64,000 nucleotides of DNA from Candidatus Desulfovibrio intestinavium (GTDB taxonomy: Bacteria > Desulfobacterota > Desulfovibrionia > Desulfovibrionales > Desulfovibrionaceae). Positions within the stretch are counted from its first letter, which is position 1; each line of letters begins with the position of its first letter. The DNA lies in contig DWZD01000053.1 in the NCBI GenBank assembly GCA_019118345.1, forward strand, positions 124,001-188,000. The letters are read 5' to 3'. Of the stretch, positions 59,654-64,000 are shown in pieces. The notes below the pieces were generated by a model, which worked only from the letters and a program-made list of their open reading frames with translations, was not told the origin of the DNA and did not search any database. A program made the position numbers and the translations under genes.

Positions 59654-62100
59654 GCCTGATCTCCTCCGGCGGGACAACAGCCCGCGCCCTCATCTGTGGC
59701 CGCCGCCGTGAGCACGCCCGGCACCCGCATACGGTGACGCCAGGCCGCCAGCAGCTCGAAACCCGTATCGTCCGCAAGGGGACGGTATTCCACCCAGAAG
59801 GTCACCTGCCGCGGTCGCCAGGCCCCGAGACGATGACCGTTGCTCTCGTTGACGAAATAGGCGGCTTCCCGCTCCACCCGGGTCAGGGCCTCGCACACGT
59901 CCTCACGCAGGATGTGCCGTTCCTCCATGCAGGCCAGCACATCCTCGGCAATATGTACCGGCAGCCAATGGGCCGTCCTGTCCGGCGCAGCCTCCCCGCA
60001 TGACGGGAAACGCCGCAACAGACGCTCGCGCAGGGCCGCGCGCCCGGCGCGCCGGGCCGAGAGGCCGGGGCCGCGTTGGGCCGGATCCGCCGGAAAGGCC
60101 GCCAATTGCGGCAGGAGATCAAAAAGATGCAGGCCGGGCTTGCCGCTCGCAGCCAGCCGATCCCGGCACATGATGCAGGAGGTCAGCGCCGTGTGCGCCA
60201 GTTCCTCGCCGCGCCGGGCGCTCATTTCCCCGGCCAGCTCGGGCTGCGCGCACCAGACAAGGCCGCCATAGCCGCAGCAGGCCGTCTGTGCGCCGCTGTA
60301 CGCGGGTTCATCCGCCACATGCCCGGCCTTGCGCACCAGCGAACGGACAGCGGCCTGCCAGGCCGCGTCATGCCGGGCCGTACAGGGATCCTGCACGCTG
60401 AGCGCAACTTCCGCCGTATCGGCGGGGGCCATTTTTCCCGCCTCGCCGGGCCACGGCAGGGCGTCCAGCAGTTCCCAGAGCGAGAGCGGACGGGCCTCGG
60501 GCAGCACTTCCCGCAGCACGGACAGGCAGGACGAACAGGCCGCCACCAGACGCGGCTTGCCGCAGGCTTCCCAGTATTGCCGCAGTTCGGCGGCCTGCGC
60601 GGCAAAGTCCGCCTCCCGGCCCGCCCAGCGTGCCGGAATGCCGCAACAGCGCAACAGCAGGCCCAGCGGCCCGCGCGACAGGCCCGGGGCCAGTTCGCCC
60701 GTTCCGGCCAGCGCCTGCCGCAACCAGCCGAACAGGGCTTCCACCTGCTCCCCGCGCGAGGCGGCCAGTTGGCAGCCGGGAAAGAACAGCCAGCCCTCAG
60801 CGGACGCGGGGCCTGCGGCGCCAGCGGGATGCGCGTCCACGGGACGCACGTCCGGCGGGATGCAGAGGGCGCAGGACGGCCCATTGGCCGCCTCCATGTC
60901 CTCAAGGGCAAATTCATGGGCCGAGGGCGGCATGTAGCCGCGCTCCACCATATCCCGGCGCGAGGTGAGGCAGAGTTCGGCCATGGAGAAATTTTCGGGA
61001 CAGAGTTCCTCGCACTGCCCGCAGAGCGTACAGCCCGCAATGAGTTCATTGGCCAGATGCAGACCCATGACGATGGCGGCATTATTGAACATCTGCCGGG
61101 CATAGACGCGGGGATAGCCCTTGTGCTTTTGCAGCAGCAGGCATTGCTTCACGCAGATGAGGCACTGACATTGCAGGCAGCGTTCGGCCTCCCGGCGGGC
61201 TTCCTCCTCCGTATACTGGCCGGAGGCGGCTTCCACGCGCGGCACCGGGGCAATGCCGTCCAGCCGGGTGTGCAGCTCGCGCACGTTTTCTTCCCGGGCA
61301 GCCGTCAGGGAAGCGCCCCCGGCCAGTCGTTCCAGCGAACGCGCCGCCCGCCGGCCCTGCCCGGCCTGACGCGAGGCCGAGGCCCAGGCCGCGCCCGTGG
61401 GCGAGACGGACAGCCAGCCCGCGCAGCAGACATTGTCCCGCCAATGCAGGGTGGCGGCATCCACTGTCTCCTCGGCGGGCGCAAGTGGTGCGGCGGCATC
61501 GGCATCCAGCAGGACGGCGGCATACCCGGCGCAAAGGCGCTGCAGGCAGGCCTCGTCAAGCGCTGCCGTCTCGAAGCGCACGCCCTTGCGCTCCAGAATC
61601 TGACGCTGCGCTTCCCAGCGCGCGGCAACATCCTCCCCGCCGCCGAAGCGGGCGGCAAGGCCCTGTTCCACGGGCTGATCATGAAAAACCGTGACGGGAT
61701 AGCCCTTGGCGGCCAGATCCCAGGCGGCCACCAGACCGGCCAGACCGGCTCCCATGACGGCCAGCTGCCTGGCCTTGCGCGGCATGGGCAGGGGTTTCGA
61801 CTGCGGGCCGAGCGCCTGCAGACAGAAGACTTCCAGCCCGCGCACATCCAGCGAACCGCCCAGATCGCGGCGGGCGCAGCCCTCCTCGCAGGGTCGGTCG
61901 CAGAGGCGGCAGAAAAGTTCGGGCAGGGGCAGATGGCGTTCCAGCAGCTTGCGGGCCGCGCTCCACTCGCCCCGCGCGGCGTGGGCCAGAAAGGCGCGCA
62001 CATCCAAATCCAGCGGACAGTCCCGGCGGCAGCGCGGCGGGCTTTCCTGCGTGCAGCGGGACTCGGCCCGACGCAGATATTCCTGATCAAAAACAGGCAT
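59650..62100 (-). CDS. Dicluster flavoprotein with CCG domain (DVU_1558-like)
   Basis: Protein of 816 residues with several redox modules. N-terminal Cys clusters (CRRDCPLDLD, CRLCDRPCEEGC) are of the glutamate-synthase small-subunit type. A Rossmann FAD motif VMGAGLAGLVAA (about 115-126) opens a domain that seems shorter than in GltD. A dicluster ferredoxin (CLQCQCLICVKQC, CTLCGQCEELC) follows at about 315-395. Then come CCG-type segments (CCGIPA, CSSC, CCGYGG) as in heterodisulfide reductase HdrB. It may pass electrons from the aldehyde oxidoreductase. Start at 62100 follows GGGAGG. Confidence 0.85.
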   Translation of the reverse strand: MPVFDQEYLRRAESRCTQESPPRCRRDCPLDLDVRAFLAHAARGEWSAARKLLERHLPLPELFCRLCDRPCEEGCARRDLGGSLDVRGLEVFCLQALGPQSKPLPMPRKARQLAVMGAGLAGLVAAWDLAAKGYPVTVFHDQPVEQGLAARFGGGEDVAARWEAQRQILERKGVRFETAALDEACLQRLCAGYAAVLLDADAAAPLAPAEETVDAATLHWRDNVCCAGWLSVSPTGAAWASASRQAGQGRRAARSLERLAGGASLTAAREENVRELHTRLDGIAPVPRVEAASGQYTEEEARREAERCLQCQCLICVKQCLLLQKHKGYPRVYARQMFNNAAIVMGLHLANELIAGCTLCGQCEELCPENFSMAELCLTSRRDMVERGYMPPSAHEFALEDMEAANGPSCALCIPPDVRPVDAHPAGAAGPASAEGWLFFPGCQLAASRGEQVEALFGWLRQALAGTGELAPGLSRGPLGLLLRCCGIPARWAGREADFAAQAAELRQYWEACGKPRLVAACSSCLSVLREVLPEARPLSLWELLDALPWPGEAGKMAPADTAEVALSVQDPCTARHDAAWQAAVRSLVRKAGHVADEPAYSGAQTACCGYGGLVWCAQPELAGEMSARRGEELAHTALTSCIMCRDRLAASGKPGLHLFDLLPQLAAFPADPAQRGPGLSARRAGRAALRERLLRRFPSCGEAAPDRTAHWLPVHIAEDVLACMEERHILREDVCEALTRVEREAAYFVNESNGHRLGAWRPRQVTFWVEYRPLADDTGFELLAAWRHRMRVPGVLTAAATDEGAGCCPAGGDQA

Positions 62101-62273
62101 GATGCCTCCCTGACCGAACATGCCGGCGCATGCCGAAACGTATGACGTGGAAAGAGGAAAAGCGCGGCCCCGAGAGGAAGGAGATTCGGCGCGCCGCCCT
62201 GTCGGATGCCCAAGCAGCGCGACAGCCGCCGCTCCCCGGCCGGAGCGACACCGGAATCCCCCCGGAGCGACAA

Positions 62274-62295
62274 GGGGGGAGGCGAACCTCCCCCC
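62274..62295 (-). terminator. Hairpin after the aldehyde oxidoreductase gene
   Basis: Perfect stem GGGGGGAGG/CCTCCCCCC with a CGAA loop, 22 bases beyond the stop of the oxidoreductase gene on the minus strand. Only a weak T-rich stretch follows, so readthrough into the accessory genes is possible. Confidence 0.55.
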
Positions 62296-62317
62296 AGACA
62301 GTCGAAACGGCGCGGCC

Positions 62318-64000
62318 CTACTTGGGCATGGCCGCCAACACCCGTTCGGGGTACGCGGGCAGATGGGTCACGCGTGCGCCGCAGGCGTTGTAGATGGCGT
62401 TGATGATGGCCGGATGCGGGCCGCAGAGCGGAATTTCACCCGTGCCGGACGCGCCGAAGGGGCCGTCGGGACGCGGGGTTTCCACATAGATCAGCTCGAT
62501 GTTGTCCGGGATGTCCTTGATGGTGGGGATACCGGCGCCGGCCATGGTGCTGTGCTTCTTGATGTCCTCATAATCTTCGGACAGGGCGAGACCGATGCCC
62601 TGGGCAATGCCGCCGTAAAGCTGGCCGTCGGTGAGCAGGGGATTGACCACCTTGCCGATGTCGGCCACCATGGTCATCTTTTCCACCGTGGTCTTGCCAG
62701 TGGCCACCTCCACCGCCACTTCGGCCATGAACAGGCCGTACATGTAGCAGCAGAAGGGTTCGCCCTGGCAGTTCTTGCCGCAGTCGCGGGCCGGAGCCGT
62801 CCACTTGCCGTCATAATGCACGGCGCGGCCTTCGGCCTTCATTTCGTCATAGGTGTAGAAGCCGCCGCCGTTGGGCTTGCGCATGCCTTCCACCAGCGCC
62901 TCGCAGGCCACGCGGATGGCGTTGCCCGTCATCACCTGCGAGCGCGAACCGCCGGCCGGGCCGGAATTGGGCGTCTTGCTGGTGTCGTTCATCAGGAGGC
63001 GGATCTTTTCCACGGGCAGACCGATGGGCCGCAGGGCCTCATGGGCCGTGCACTGCGCGCCGGAGTCCGCGCCCTGACCGTGATCTTCCCAGGTGCTGCC
63101 CACGGTCACCGTGCCGTCGGGATTGAGTTCCACCCAGGCTTCGGAGGAGTCCGGGCCGTCCAGACCCGCGCCGTAGACGGCAAGGGCCAGACCCACGCCG
63201 CGCTTGACCTCGGCGGTGGACTCGGCTTTCACGCGGGCCTTGGCGGCTTCATACTTGGGCCGCAGGGCCTTGAACATGGTGGGCAGGTTGATGACTTCGG
63301 GCTTCTGGCCGGTAGGCGTGGTGTCGCCCTCCTTGTAGCAGTTCAGCTCGCGCAGATCGAAGGGATCCATGCCCAGCTTTTCGGCCAGCTGATCCATGAG
63401 CACTTCGGACGGGAATTCCGATTCCGGGCCGCCGTAGCCGCGGAAGGCCGCGCCCCAGGCATGGTTGGTGGCCACGGTACGGCCGTCGCCGCGGATGTTC
63501 GGAATGCCGTAGCCCGCGCCGATGAACTGCGCCCCGCGCAGGGTCAGCAGGTCGCCGAATTCGGAGTACGGGCCGTGGTCGCAGGTCCAGTCGGTTTCCA
63601 TGGCCTTGATCTTGCCGGTTTTCTTGTCGGCAGCCATGCGCACGGTCGTCCAGAAGGGCGAACGCTTGCCGGTGTACTGCTGCTGCTGCTGATAGTTGTA
63701 GCGCAGGTGGCAGGGACGGCCCGTGGCCAGCACGGCCACGCCGATGAGGGCTTCCATGGTGGGGCTGAATTTGTAGCCGAAGGTGCCGCCGGTGGTGTTC
63801 TGCACGAGCACCAGTTCCTCGGGGAACTTGACGCCCAGACCGGGGGCGATCATGAGCGCATGCAGATGCAGGCCGATGGACTTGGAGTGGATGACGAGCT
63901 TGCCTTCTTCATTGAGATAGCCGTAACCCACGTCCGGCTCGATGTTCAGATGCGGCTGACGCTGGGTATAGAAGCTGTTTTCCACCACCACGTTGTTGGG
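62318..64000 (-). CDS. Molybdenum aldehyde oxidoreductase (Mop-like), C-terminal part
   Basis: C-terminal 561 residues of a xanthine-oxidase-family enzyme; the gene runs off the right end of the window. It resembles the aldehyde oxidoreductase of Desulfovibrio gigas (about 907 residues), so the two 2Fe-2S domains and part of the molybdenum domain are missing from view. Molybdopterin-contact segments include AFRGYGGPESEF and GPAGGSRSQV. The catalytic Glu lies in GASGTGEIPLCGPHPAI. It would oxidise aldehydes to acids using Mo-MCD. It precedes the MocA-HD and DVU_1551-1558-like genes. Stop is TAG. Confidence 0.92.
   Translation of the reverse strand, partial: PNNVVVENSFYTQRQPHLNIEPDVGYGYLNEEGKLVIHSKSIGLHLHALMIAPGLGVKFPEELVLVQNTTGGTFGYKFSPTMEALIGVAVLATGRPCHLRYNYQQQQQYTGKRSPFWTTVRMAADKKTGKIKAMETDWTCDHGPYSEFGDLLTLRGAQFIGAGYGIPNIRGDGRTVATNHAWGAAFRGYGGPESEFPSEVLMDQLAEKLGMDPFDLRELNCYKEGDTTPTGQKPEVINLPTMFKALRPKYEAAKARVKAESTAEVKRGVGLALAVYGAGLDGPDSSEAWVELNPDGTVTVGSTWEDHGQGADSGAQCTAHEALRPIGLPVEKIRLLMNDTSKTPNSGPAGGSRSQVMTGNAIRVACEALVEGMRKPNGGGFYTYDEMKAEGRAVHYDGKWTAPARDCGKNCQGEPFCCYMYGLFMAEVAVEVATGKTTVEKMTMVADIGKVVNPLLTDGQLYGGIAQGIGLALSEDYEDIKKHSTMAGAGIPTIKDIPDNIELIYVETPRPDGPFGASGTGEIPLCGPHPAIINAIYNACGARVTHLPAYPERVLAAMPK

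Overview
The window is GC-rich bacterial DNA. It looks like a member of the Desulfovibrionaceae (Bilophila/Desulfovibrio-like sulfur- or sulfate-reducing bacteria). The case rests on nrfHA with a perfect HcpR-type palindrome, a Desulfovibrio-type porin, a xanthine-oxidase-family aldehyde oxidoreductase next to a cluster resembling D. vulgaris DVU1551-DVU1559, and a bacterial split pyrrolysine system. Species assignment is inference; no rRNA is present.

Region 1 (1-20034) is the centrepiece, a pyrrolysine-dependent methylamine island. On the minus strand lie pylT (tRNA-Pyl, CUA anticodon), pylSn, pylSc, pylB, pylC and the first codons of pylD. Next come two FCD-type GntR regulators, the first behind a cobalamin riboswitch, and a BioB-like radical SAM gene. 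The plus strand then carries a probable operon: a URO-D-type corrinoid methyltransferase, a CobW-family GTPase, the corrinoid protein MttC, a DUF1638 protein, a RACo-like reductive activator, and mttB with an in-frame amber codon at position 327. Corrinoid genes follow (cbiET, a CPT-like kinase, cobT, cobS), then an orphan TRAP solute receptor (dctP). A GATATATC palindrome recurs at the promoters of pylT, the gntR pair, the radical SAM gene, mtbA and dctP, which suggests one regulon.

Region 2 (20369-30700) is mostly housekeeping and respiration: a metallophosphoesterase, flgB-flgC-fliE, a GNAT enzyme, nrfHA, a small nuclease/exonuclease group, and feoB with a DUF2325 gene, each of these two behind a Fur-like box. 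Region 3 (30865-38231) is a tandem array of five secreted Sel1-repeat paralogues, one of which is an internal duplication. Region 4 (38365-46074) holds der, a complete livKHMGF branched-chain amino acid ABC transporter and a DUF4198 periplasmic protein.

Region 5 (46186-53655) is a sigma-54 unit. A 962-residue enhancer-binding protein is divergent from a porin-MFS-amidohydrolase operon that has a near-perfect -24/-12 promoter. Region 6 (53709-64000, minus strand) is a tightly overlapped set: histidine phosphatase, MocA-HD fusion, CoA ligase, radical SAM protein, C-GCAxxG-C-C protein, Cys-rich methyltransferase, zinc-ribbon protein and dicluster flavoprotein. It ends at a truncated molybdenum aldehyde oxidoreductase. 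About 15 of 55 genes in the window end in TAG although the organism can decode TAG as pyrrolysine.
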